Below are positions 1 through 5,973 of a stretch of 14,678 nucleotides of DNA, one piece after another. The DNA is taken from assembly GCA_947374535.1 (NCBI GenBank), contig CANCCJ010000062.1:1-14678 (forward strand), read 5' to 3'. The stretch comes from Comamonadaceae bacterium (GTDB lineage Bacteria > Pseudomonadota > Gammaproteobacteria > Burkholderiales > Burkholderiaceae). Under the pieces are notes generated by a model. That model was not told the origin of the DNA. It searched no databases and worked only from the letters and a program-made list of their open reading frames with translations. The stretch's first letter is position 1. Each line of letters opens with the position of its first letter. Made by a program: the position numbers and the translations under genes.

Positions 1-156
1 GGCAAGATCGTGGCTAAGTCTTCCAAGTACCACGCGCATGACGAAACAGGTGAATACCACTTGGGCGACATGATCGAGATCACGGAAAGCAAGCCAATTT
101 CGAAAACCAAAAACTGGGTCGTGACCCGTCTGGTTGAGAAAGCCGCTGCGGTTTAA
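1..156 (+). CDS. rpsQ: 30S ribosomal protein S17 (3' end, cut by window edge)
   Basis: The last 51 residues of ribosomal protein S17, a primary 16S rRNA-binding protein of the small subunit. Frame 1 is open from the window edge to TAA at 154-156 and reads [15 protein letters not shown], then [20 protein letters not shown], which matches the conserved C-terminal half of bacterial S17. The start lies outside the window, so this is truncation by the window and not a pseudogene. In many bacteria rplN follows rpsQ directly. Here a strong terminator and unrelated genes follow, so this S10-type ribosomal operon ends at rpsQ. Confidence 0.95.
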   Translation, partial: GKIVAKSSKYHAHDETGEYHLGDMIEITESKPISKTKNWVVTRLVEKAAAV

Positions 157-188
157 ATACCAAAGGGCTTCGGCTCTGCAAGGCTAAC

Positions 189-217
189 GAAAACGACCCA
201 CAATCTGGGTCGTTTTC
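189..217 (+). terminator. Rho-independent terminator after rpsQ
   Basis: A perfect 12-bp stem: GAAAACGACCCA at 189-200, loop CAATC at 201-205, and TGGGTCGTTTTC at 206-217, with the run of T inside the 3' arm. It lies 32 nt after the rpsQ stop and closes the ribosomal operon. It ends only 29 nt before the next start codon. Confidence 0.88.
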
Positions 218-246
218 ATTTGTAACGTCAATTATTAGGAGACACC

Positions 247-753
247 ATGATCAAAGTCGGAGACACCTTGCCACACACCACGCTGATGGAATATTCAGAA
301 GTCGAAGGTGAAGGCTGCAGCATTGGCCCAAATGCCGTAGATGTTGCAAAAGCCACTGCTGGCAAAACGATTGCTTTGTTTGCTTTGCCAGGCGCGTTCA
401 CGCCAACATGTTCAGCCAAACACGTGCCCGGCTATGTCGAGCACTTTGAGGAATTCAAAGCAGCGGGCGTTGATGAGATCTGGTGCGTGAGTGTGAACGA
501 TGCATTCGTGATGGGCGCTTGGGCACGTGAGCAACACACCAACGGCAAAGTGCGCATGTTGGCCGACGGCAGTGCTGATTTCGCGAAGGCCACGGGTTTG
601 GTTTTAGACCTGACAGCGCGCGGCATGGGTTTACGTAGCGATCGTTACTCGATGCTGGTCAAAGATGGCAAGGTTGTGACCTTGAACGCCGAAGCGCCAG
701 GAAAATTTGAAGTCAGCGGTGCTGACACGCTGCTGGCCCAAGCCAAAGCTTAA
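247..753 (+). CDS. Peroxiredoxin, Prx5 (AhpC/TSA, redoxin) type
   Basis: A thiol peroxidase of 168 aa that reduces hydrogen peroxide and alkyl hydroperoxides, probably in the cytosol since no signal peptide is seen. The Prx5 signature PGAFTPTCSAKHVPGY lies at about residues 48-63, with the peroxidatic cysteine at C55. Other cysteines are C24 and one in DEIWCVSVND (about C80). Whether either acts as a resolving cysteine cannot be told from the sequence; many bacterial Prx5 enzymes use glutathione/glutaredoxin. Length is normal for the family. AGGAGA at 237-242 supports the ATG at 247. The gene stands alone between two terminators. The room left upstream for a promoter of its own is very short, so the promoter may overlap the rpsQ terminator, or the gene may rely on readthrough. 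Confidence 0.93.
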   Translation: MIKVGDTLPHTTLMEYSEVEGEGCSIGPNAVDVAKATAGKTIALFALPGAFTPTCSAKHVPGYVEHFEEFKAAGVDEIWCVSVNDAFVMGAWAREQHTNGKVRMLADGSADFAKATGLVLDLTARGMGLRSDRYSMLVKDGKVVTLNAEAPGKFEVSGADTLLAQAKA

Positions 754-765
754 GTGAATCGTGAT

Positions 766-798
766 AAAAAAGCCGCGCTAGAGAAGCGCGGCTTTTTT
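766..798. terminator. Bidirectional terminator between the peroxiredoxin and cytochrome b genes
   Basis: A 13-bp stem: AAAAAAGCCGCGC at 766-778, loop TAGAGAA at 779-785, and GCGCGGCTTTTTT at 786-798. A T run on the right and an A run on the left give a terminator in both directions. It fits the convergent genes ending at 753 (plus) and 812 (minus). Confidence 0.92.
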
Positions 799-811
799 AT
801 GTCTCAAAGTT

Positions 812-1495
812 TTAGCCGATATTGACCAAGCGATACACCGCATAAGCACAAGCGACAAGAATGCTAAGCGCAAGCAAGCGAGATGAGTTTGTGTCGCGCG
901 AATGGCGCGTATGCGAGGGCAAATCTTTGTCACCATGCAACATAGGTGAAATCAAATCTGTATTTTTGAAGAGCTTGTAATAAAGCACGGTGGCGAAGTG
1001 CAACGCGATCAGCGCAATCAAAAGCACCTTGCCAATTTCAGTGTGGTATTCAGTAGCCAGCTCAACCCAATCGCTAGGAACGAGAGCCACCCAAGGGCCT
1101 GTATTGCTGATTTCATCGTCGCTCATGAAGCCGCTAAAAACTTGTAGCAACAGGACGATGAGCATCGTTAACACCGACAACGCACCCAGTGGGTTGTGTC
1201 CGACATGCTGTAGCGCTTGCTTGTCGCGTATCGAACGAACATAGGCCATGAGGTGCGTCGGCGTTGGCACGAAATGGACAAAGCGCGACCAATGTCCGCC
1301 CACGAGTCCCCAAGCAAGACGGAAGAAAACCAAGGTGAGCACCGTATAACCCAGCCAAAAATGAAAGCGCATCGCTTCATCGCCAAGTTCTCCAGTGATG
1401 AGAAGACCAGCAGTCGAAAATATCAAAAAAGCATGAAAAATGCGTGTGGGAAGATCCCAGATGCGAATGCGTTGTGTCGATTGCGTGTGTGTCAT
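812..1495 (-). CDS. Cytochrome b561 family membrane protein
   Basis: A di-heme-type b cytochrome of the inner membrane (Ni/Fe-hydrogenase cytochrome b / cytochrome b561 family), 227 aa, which passes electrons between the quinone pool and periplasmic carriers. It opens with the typical IRIWDLPTRIFHAFLIF. Candidate heme-ligand histidines are H21 (TM1), H45 (FHFWLGY), H151 and H166 (ALHFATVLYY). Hydrophobic spans lie at about 17-34, 48-66, 103-124 and 154-173, with a fifth at about 205-223 after a polar linker. I start at the ATG at 1495 (MTHTQSTQRI). An upstream in-frame extension to 1708 would run across the divergent cytochrome c' gene and lacks family similarity. No clear Shine-Dalgarno is seen. 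Divergent to, and probably the electron partner of, the cytochrome c' gene (inference). Confidence 0.88.
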   Translation of the reverse strand: MTHTQSTQRIRIWDLPTRIFHAFLIFSTAGLLITGELGDEAMRFHFWLGYTVLTLVFFRLAWGLVGGHWSRFVHFVPTPTHLMAYVRSIRDKQALQHVGHNPLGALSVLTMLIVLLLQVFSGFMSDDEISNTGPWVALVPSDWVELATEYHTEIGKVLLIALIALHFATVLYYKLFKNTDLISPMLHGDKDLPSHTRHSRDTNSSRLLALSILVACAYAVYRLVNIG

Positions 1496-1592
1496 GGTTG
1501 CTAGTGAACAGTAAAAGACAAGGTTGCGTATAGTTCGTAAACTCACAACATTTTTGTAAGAACCAATTTTCAACCCTAAAGGATCGTTTCGC

Positions 1593-2045
1593 ATGAAAAA
1601 AATTATTTTGTCGTTGATGGCAATCATTGCTGCCGCCATGAGCTTTTCCGCGTCAGCGCAATTTGCCAAGCCAGAAGATGCGTTGAAATACCGTAAAGCT
1701 GCGTTCACAGTGATGTCGACTCACTTTGGCCGACTGGGGGCCATGGCTCAAGGCAAGGTGCCTTTTGATGCCAAGTCTGCTGCTGACAACGCAGAGATCG
1801 TGGTGGACATGGCCAAGTTGCCATGGGCCGCTTTTGGAGAAGGTACAGACGTTGGTGACACAAAAGCTAAGCCAGAAGTTTGGAAGCAAAGCGCCAAATT
1901 CAAAGAAGCTGCTGAGAAATTGCAGGCCGAGTCAGTCAAGTTGGCCGCAGCAGCTAAGTCGGGTAAAGAGGATGCATTTAAAACTGCGTTCTCAGCCACG
2001 GCTGGCGCGTGCAAGTCATGCCACGATGACTTCAAAGCCAAGTAA
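1593..2045 (+). CDS. Cytochrome c' (class II, periplasmic)
   Basis: A 150-aa exported c-type cytochrome. Residues 1-22 form a signal peptide (MKKIILSLMA then a hydrophobic run to SASA, likely cut before Q23). The single heme motif CKSCH lies at 140-144, close to the C-terminus, as is diagnostic of class II four-helix-bundle cytochromes c'. Early residues KYRKAAFTVMSTHFGRLGAM match the first helix of the family. Cytochromes c' carry a pentacoordinate high-spin heme that binds NO and CO and are linked to NO protection; some members are simple electron carriers. AAAGGA at about 1576-1581 supports the start. The gene stands alone with its own terminator, divergent from a cytochrome b561 gene 97 nt away. 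The pairing suggests a joint redox role, but none is shown. Confidence 0.92.
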   Translation: MKKIILSLMAIIAAAMSFSASAQFAKPEDALKYRKAAFTVMSTHFGRLGAMAQGKVPFDAKSAADNAEIVVDMAKLPWAAFGEGTDVGDTKAKPEVWKQSAKFKEAAEKLQAESVKLAAAAKSGKEDAFKTAFSATAGACKSCHDDFKAK

Positions 2046-2093
2046 GCAAATCCGATAAAGAAGCTGTTAAAACAGATTGGTGCCGAGTCAATC

Positions 2094-2123
2094 ACGGGGC
2101 ACGAATCAAGGTTCGTGCCCCGT
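2094..2123 (+). terminator. Rho-independent terminator after cytochrome c'
   Basis: A perfect 12-bp GC-rich stem: ACGGGGCACGAA at 2094-2105, loop TCAAGG, and TTCGTGCCCCGT at 2112-2123, followed by a T run to 2127. It also sits just past the end of the convergent CoA-transferase gene (2134), but its A-side is weak for that direction. Confidence 0.93.
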
Positions 2124-2133
2124 TTTTCGTTGG

Positions 2134-3381
2134 CTAAATGATGTGTTTTTGACGCAGATGTGCAAGGGTTTGGTCGTCAAGATGCAGCACATCACGCAAC
2201 ACGACTTCGGTGTGTTGCCCCAGCAAGGGTGGCGGTAAGTCGGTTCGCACCGGCGTTGCACTGAGTTTCATGGGGCTAGCAACCAATTCAACAGCGCCAC
2301 TGACTGGGTGATGCCATGTGTTCACCATCTCGCGTGAGCGAATGTGGGGATCCGCAAAAACTTCTGCCAAATTGTTGATCGCGCCACAAGGCACTTTGGC
2401 TGCTTCCAAGGCATGCAGCCAATCAGATTTGCTGCGCGTCAGCAGAACTGCCTCCAGCAAGGGGATAAGCACAGCACGGTGGCGCACACGATCTGCATTT
2501 TTCACAAACCGCGGGTCCTTGCAAAGTTCGGGCCGATTGGCGACGGCGCAAAACTTGGCGTATTGGCCATCGTTACCGATTGCCAAGATGATGTGGTCCT
2601 TGGTTCCATCGGCAGCCGGTGCCACTTCAAACACTTGGTAGGGGACGATGTTTTGGTGCGCATTTCCAGCGCGGCCTGGCACTTTGCCTTCGTGCTGACC
2701 CGACACCAAATAGTTGGCGCCTAAGTTGGCCAGCATGGCCACTTGCGTGTCAAGCAGGGCCATGTCAATGTGTTGACCTTGTCCTGTTTTCTCGGCGTGG
2801 CGAAGCGCCGCGAGAATGGCGACTGTGGCGTACATGCCTGTGAATAAATCGGCCACAGCAACACCGACCTTCTGTGGGCCACCGCCTAAGTCGTCGCGCT
2901 CGCCAGTGACACTCATCAAACCGCCAATGCCCTGAATGGCGTAGTCATAACCTGCGCGATCACGGTAAGGACCCGTCTGGCCAAACCCGGTCACGCTGCA
3001 GTACACCAGCTTGGGGTTGAGTTGCGAAAGCGCGGTGTAGTCCAAGCCGTAGCGGGCCATGTCTCCCACCTTGAAGTTTTCGATGAACACATCGCAGACT
3101 TGAACCAGTTGTCGAATCAGGTCTTGGCCTTCGGGTGTGGCAATGTCACAGGTAACAGAGCGTTTGTTGCGGTTGGTGCCTAGGTAATAGGCGGCATCGC
3201 GCGTGTCGGCACCGGAGGTATCTTTTAAAAAAGGGGGCCCCCATGTGCGGGTGTCGTCACCCGCACATGGGCGCTCAATTTTGATGACGTCTGCGCCTAA
3301 ATCAGCCAAGGTTTGCGTGCACCAAGGCCCAGCCAAAACGCGAGATAAGTCGAGAATTCGAATGCCGTCGAGAGAGTTCAT
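2134..3381 (-). CDS. CaiB/BaiF family (family III) acyl-CoA:carboxylate CoA-transferase
   Basis: A 415-aa family III CoA-transferase, cytosolic, moving CoA between carboxylic acids through an aspartyl-CoA thioester. It begins MNSLDGIRILDLSRVLAGPW, the family N-terminus. The block GVAVADLFTGMYA places the catalytic aspartate at D178, equivalent to Asp169 of formyl-CoA transferase. Further typical parts are GTNRNKRS (about 68-75), DVFIENFKVGDMARYGL (about 97-113) and GQGQHIDMALLD (about 200-211). I start at the ATG at 3381. A longer in-frame reading to 3609 has no family similarity and overlaps the divergent gene. The substrate cannot be told; succinyl-CoA-dependent activation of a dicarboxylate is common in the family. 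No dehydrogenase or hydratase partner is adjacent. A 14-bp perfect inverted repeat lies inside the gene at 3240-3271. Confidence 0.93.
   Translation of the reverse strand: MNSLDGIRILDLSRVLAGPWCTQTLADLGADVIKIERPCAGDDTRTWGPPFLKDTSGADTRDAAYYLGTNRNKRSVTCDIATPEGQDLIRQLVQVCDVFIENFKVGDMARYGLDYTALSQLNPKLVYCSVTGFGQTGPYRDRAGYDYAIQGIGGLMSVTGERDDLGGGPQKVGVAVADLFTGMYATVAILAALRHAEKTGQGQHIDMALLDTQVAMLANLGANYLVSGQHEGKVPGRAGNAHQNIVPYQVFEVAPAADGTKDHIILAIGNDGQYAKFCAVANRPELCKDPRFVKNADRVRHRAVLIPLLEAVLLTRSKSDWLHALEAAKVPCGAINNLAEVFADPHIRSREMVNTWHHPVSGAVELVASPMKLSATPVRTDLPPPLLGQHTEVVLRDVLHLDDQTLAHLRQKHII
3240..3271. repeat. Long perfect inverted repeat inside the CoA-transferase gene
   Basis: CCCATGTGCGGGTG at 3240-3253, spacer TCGT, and CACCCGCACATGGG at 3258-3271: 14-bp perfect arms. 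A second 10-bp palindrome, GGGGGCCCCC, overlaps its left edge at 3233-3242. It lies within codons near residues 37-51 (CAGDDTRTWGPP) and has no terminator-like T tract, so it is not explained as a normal terminator. Confidence 0.8.
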
Positions 3382-3394
3382 CGGTCCATTGTCG

Positions 3395-3423
3395 GACAAG
3401 TGACACAAGGGCCGCGACAAGTG
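3395..3423. promoter_or_regulatory. Phased direct repeat in the divergent promoter region
   Basis: GACAAGTG occurs at 3395-3402 and again at 3416-3423, 21 bp apart (two helical turns), in the 79-bp gap between the CoA-transferase start (3381) and the lipoprotein start (3461). A small palindrome, TTGTCGGACAA, overlaps the first copy (3389-3399). The shorter GACAAGT recurs at 3561-3567 inside the lipoprotein gene, in the palindrome GCGACAAGTCGC. A regulator-binding site is an inference; no convincing -35/-10 pair was found. Confidence 0.4.
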
Positions 3424-3460
3424 TGTGACATCAAAATCGGCGCGGGGTGGGGCTCTGATA

Positions 3461-4018
3461 ATGCAAGCTATGAAACGCTCCATCATCCGACATTTGCAAG
3501 ACATCGCGGGGATGGCCGTTTTGGTCTGCGCGTTGGGTTGCACGCCAGCGCTGAATTGGCGACAAGTCGCGACTGACGACGCGCAAGTCCAGTTGCTACT
3601 GCCATGCAAGCCAGATCAAGCCACACGCGATGTGGTGCTGTTCGCAGGCGGGCAAGAGGTGTCGACCACATTGACGCTGCAAGGCTGTGAAGCGGGTGGA
3701 ATGCAATTCACTTTTGGGCAAATGTCGCATCCCATTGGTGTCACGAGCACCGAGGTCTTAGCTGCATGGCGCTTAGCCAGTTTGGCGCCCCTCAATGCTT
3801 CGCCTGGCGAAGCATTGCCGGAGGTGTGGCAGCTCAAGGGCGTTGACATCGCGCCACCGGCTGTGCGGACACGCGTATCGACCGATACGCATCAAGTGCA
3901 ATGGGTGTGGTTTGTTCACGCCGACAAAATTTACCAAGCTGCGGTGTATGGCAAGCCTAAGGACAAAGGATTGCCAGAGGCGGCTGAAACTTATTTTTCA
4001 GGAATTCAAGTGCCATGA
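3461..4018 (+). CDS. Putative lipoprotein of unknown function
   Basis: I do not recognise a family. From the ATG at 3461 it is 185 aa. The N-terminus has basic residues (MQAMKRSIIRH), a hydrophobic stretch (IAGMAVLVCALG) and then C27, so it resembles a lipoprotein signal with a non-ideal lipobox (ALGC, Ala at -3). The rest is soluble and has the pattern of a small beta-rich domain (DDAQVQLLLPCKPD, TLTLQGCEAGGMQFTFG, ending YFSGIQVP). Further cysteines at about C53 and C77 could pair. I chose 3461 over the GTG at 3425 because GGGGTGGGG at about 3444-3452 is well spaced; ATG at 3470 is an alternative. The stop overlaps the MFS start (ATGA, 4015-4018), so the two are likely translationally coupled. 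A 12-bp perfect inverted repeat lies at 3793-3817. Confidence 0.75.
   Translation: MQAMKRSIIRHLQDIAGMAVLVCALGCTPALNWRQVATDDAQVQLLLPCKPDQATRDVVLFAGGQEVSTTLTLQGCEAGGMQFTFGQMSHPIGVTSTEVLAAWRLASLAPLNASPGEALPEVWQLKGVDIAPPAVRTRVSTDTHQVQWVWFVHADKIYQAAVYGKPKDKGLPEAAETYFSGIQVP
3793..3817. repeat. Perfect inverted repeat inside the lipoprotein gene
   Basis: CAATGCTTCGCC at 3793-3804, a single T at 3805, and GGCGAAGCATTG at 3806-3817: 12-bp perfect arms around one base. It is intragenic (coding around NASPGEALP) and has no T tract. Its sequence differs from the inverted repeat at 3240-3271. Confidence 0.8.
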
Positions 4019-5253
4019 CTCGTGATGTGCTGCCACGCCGAACGGCGATTTGGGTGTTCGTGGCCTTTGCCTCGGCTTATTTTTTGTCGGCTTTGTTGCG
4101 CGCGATCACGGCCACCTTGTCGCCAAGTTTGAGTTTGGAGTTTGGCTTGCATGCGCGTGATCTCGGGCTGCTGGCTGGAGGCTATTTCTTTGGTTTTTCG
4201 CTGACCCAGTTGCCAATGGGGCATTGGCTGGATCAACGTGGGCCCAAAAAAGTCGTGCTCAGCTTTTTGGGCGTCGCAGTTGTGGGTTGCTTGGCCTTTG
4301 CGTGGGCGACAGATTTTCAAGGCTTGCTACTGGCGCGTGTGCTGATTGGCGTGGGCGTCAGCGCTTGCTTGATGGCCCCTCTCACCGGCTATCGCCGTTG
4401 GATCAAGTTGGAACAACAACAACGCGCCAACTCTTGGATGTTGATGACGGGCGCTTTGGGTATGTTGGCATCGACCTTACCAGTGCAATGGCTGCTGCCC
4501 TTGCTCGGTTGGCGCTGGATGTTTGTGGGTTTGGCCTTGTTGATCGTGTTGTCGATGGCGTTGATGGCTTGGCAAGTACCCAAGTGGCGGCTGGCAGGGC
4601 CTGTCGCTGTTCATTCAGATTCGGCCAAGCGAGCGGGCCTCTTGGCAAGCTATGAACAAGTGTGGGCGAGTCCGTATTTCCGAAGCCTCGCTCCGATGGG
4701 CTTTTTTAACTACGGCGGCATGATCGCCATGCAAACCTTGTGGGCGGGACCTTGGATGGTCAAGGTTGCAGGCTACACGCCGCTTGAGGCCGCAACGGGT
4801 TTGTTTTGGCTCAATGTGTGCATGTTGATCACGTTTTGGTTGTGGGGCATGGTGACACCTGCGCTGACGAAACGCGGCTACAACGCCAACAAACTCATGA
4901 CCTACGGCGTGCCTTTGAATTTCTGTGTGCAGCTCTATATCGTGCTGGGTGGCGCCGATGCAGGTGCTTTGCATTGGGCGTTGTTTTGCGTCACCAGCTC
5001 CTTCGTGGCATTGGCCCAACCTGCTGTGGGCATGTCATTTCCGTCGGCTTTGGCAGGGCGCGCCTTGTCGGCTTACAACCTCGTGCTGTTTTTAGGCGTG
5101 TTTGTGGTGCAGTGGGGCATGGGCTTGATGATTGATGGATTCAAGGCAGAAGGTTTCCAAGAGCCTCAAGCGTTTCAATGCGCAATGGCCGTGTTTTTTA
5201 TCTGCTGTTTGGCGTCCTATGGTTATTTCTTGAAACACAAGTCGGACAGTTGA
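4015..5253 (+). CDS. Major facilitator superfamily (MFS) transporter
   Basis: A 412-aa inner-membrane secondary transporter with about 12 hydrophobic spans in two six-helix halves. The loop between TM2 and TM3 carries the MFS motif-A-like stretch GHWLDQRGPKK at about 69-79, preceded by GGYFFGFSLTQLPM. A central polar stretch at about 185-210 (VPKWRLAGPVAVHSDSAKRA) separates the halves. The substrate cannot be told from the sequence. The start overlaps the upstream lipoprotein stop by ATGA, with CAGGA at about 4000-4004 as a possible ribosome site. The stop is 29 nt before the EIIA gene on the same strand, so the PTS genes could share its transcript. Confidence 0.9.
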   Translation: MTRDVLPRRTAIWVFVAFASAYFLSALLRAITATLSPSLSLEFGLHARDLGLLAGGYFFGFSLTQLPMGHWLDQRGPKKVVLSFLGVAVVGCLAFAWATDFQGLLLARVLIGVGVSACLMAPLTGYRRWIKLEQQQRANSWMLMTGALGMLASTLPVQWLLPLLGWRWMFVGLALLIVLSMALMAWQVPKWRLAGPVAVHSDSAKRAGLLASYEQVWASPYFRSLAPMGFFNYGGMIAMQTLWAGPWMVKVAGYTPLEAATGLFWLNVCMLITFWLWGMVTPALTKRGYNANKLMTYGVPLNFCVQLYIVLGGADAGALHWALFCVTSSFVALAQPAVGMSFPSALAGRALSAYNLVLFLGVFVVQWGMGLMIDGFKAEGFQEPQAFQCAMAVFFICCLASYGYFLKHKSDS

Positions 5254-5282
5254 TAATCCAAACCACACGACACGTCTTTTCT

Positions 5283-5729
5283 ATGAGCAACCGCATCCTC
5301 ATCATCGCCCATGCACCGCTGGCTCACGCTCTGCGTGAATGCGCCCTGCATGTGTATCCCGAATGCGCTGGCGATGTCATCGCCTTGGATGTGTTGCCTC
5401 AAGCGCAGCCTGAAGACACCTTGGCCCAAGCCCAACAAGCGGTGGGCCAGGCGCTAGAGACAGGCTTGTTGGTGTTGACGGATATCTTTGGCGCCACGCC
5501 TGCCAACGTCGCACACAAGTTGGTTGCAGGCAGCAAAGCCAAGCTCATTGCGGGCGTGAACTTACCCATGTTGTACCGAACCGTGTGTTATCGCCATGAG
5601 CCTTTGGATGCGCTTGTCGCGCGTGCACTGACCGGCGGTACACAAGGCGTGATGCAAGTTGCCATCACCGCCCCTCAAAATCAGAATCGCCGAACCCATG
5701 ATCAAAACCACAACGACCATCAGCAATAA
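5283..5729 (+). CDS. PTS EIIA component, mannose family
   Basis: A 148-aa cytosolic EIIA of the mannose (EIIA-Man, PF03610) family. It accepts phosphate from HPr on an N-terminal histidine: MSNRILIIAH puts this at H10, the same number as in E. coli EIIA-Man. LLVLTDIFGATPANVA (about 61-76) and the stretch GVNLPMLYR (about 92-100) are the other family blocks. No EIIB, EIIC or EIID domain is fused or nearby, so a regulatory role is more likely than sugar transport. I start at the ATG at 5283; a longer in-frame reading from 5178 overlaps the MFS gene and adds unrelated residues. No strong Shine-Dalgarno is visible. The polar tail (QNQNRRTHDQNHNDHQQ) is coded by the 32-nt overlap with ptsH and the bases just before it. 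Confidence 0.92.
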   Translation: MSNRILIIAHAPLAHALRECALHVYPECAGDVIALDVLPQAQPEDTLAQAQQAVGQALETGLLVLTDIFGATPANVAHKLVAGSKAKLIAGVNLPMLYRTVCYRHEPLDALVARALTGGTQGVMQVAITAPQNQNRRTHDQNHNDHQQ

Positions 5730-5967
5730 ATTGGGCTTGCACGCGCGTGCGTCCGCCAAACTCACCAAGCTCGCGGGGAGCTATCCGTGTGAGGTATGGA
5801 TCAGCAAAGGTGAGCGGCGTGTGAATGCCAAAAGCATCATGGGCGTCATGATGTTGGCTGCTGGCATTGGCACCGATGTCGAGTTAGAAACCAGCGGCGC
5901 ACAAGAGCAAGAAGCCATGGAGGCTTTGCTTGCTTTGATGGCCGACAAATTTGGTGAAGGCGAGTAA
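5698..5967 (+). CDS. ptsH: Phosphocarrier protein HPr
   Basis: An 89-aa HPr that shuttles phosphate from Enzyme I to EIIA. With the start at 5698 (MIKTTTTISNKLGLHARASA) the phospho-histidine is exactly H15 in GLHARAS. The regulatory serine is S46 in NAKSIMGVMML, both at the canonical positions. S46 with this context implies that the protein can be a substrate of HPr kinase/phosphorylase, which betaproteobacteria usually encode elsewhere (known biology; not in this window). The start lies inside the EIIA gene (32-nt overlap), and the stop is only 6 nt before ptsI. The three genes therefore form one tightly packed operon. Confidence 0.96.
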   Translation: MIKTTTTISNKLGLHARASAKLTKLAGSYPCEVWISKGERRVNAKSIMGVMMLAAGIGTDVELETSGAQEQEAMEALLALMADKFGEGE

Positions 5968-5973
5968 AGCCTT

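Noticed and set aside
1496..1708. Longer N-terminus for the cytochrome b561 gene
   Set aside because: The added 71 residues have no family likeness and would overlap the divergent cytochrome c' gene; the ATG at 1495 gives the normal start.
3457..3462. GATAAT as -10 box for the lipoprotein gene
   Set aside because: It matches five of six positions, but no -35 is found at the right distance, and it overlaps the preferred ATG at 3461, so transcription would begin after the start codon.
3382..3609. Longer N-terminus for the CoA-transferase
   Set aside because: The extra residues are unlike the family, which starts at LDGIRILDLS, and they run across the divergent gene and its promoter region.
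4006..4320. Open frame antisense to the MFS gene, and many like it opposite ptsI, atpB and others
   Set aside because: Low-complexity shadow readings opposite well-supported genes, without ribosome sites or family similarity.
5178..5282. Longer EIIA start inside the MFS gene
   Set aside because: The extension is an out-of-frame reading of MFS codons; the start at 5283 puts the active histidine at position 10 as in known EIIA-Man.
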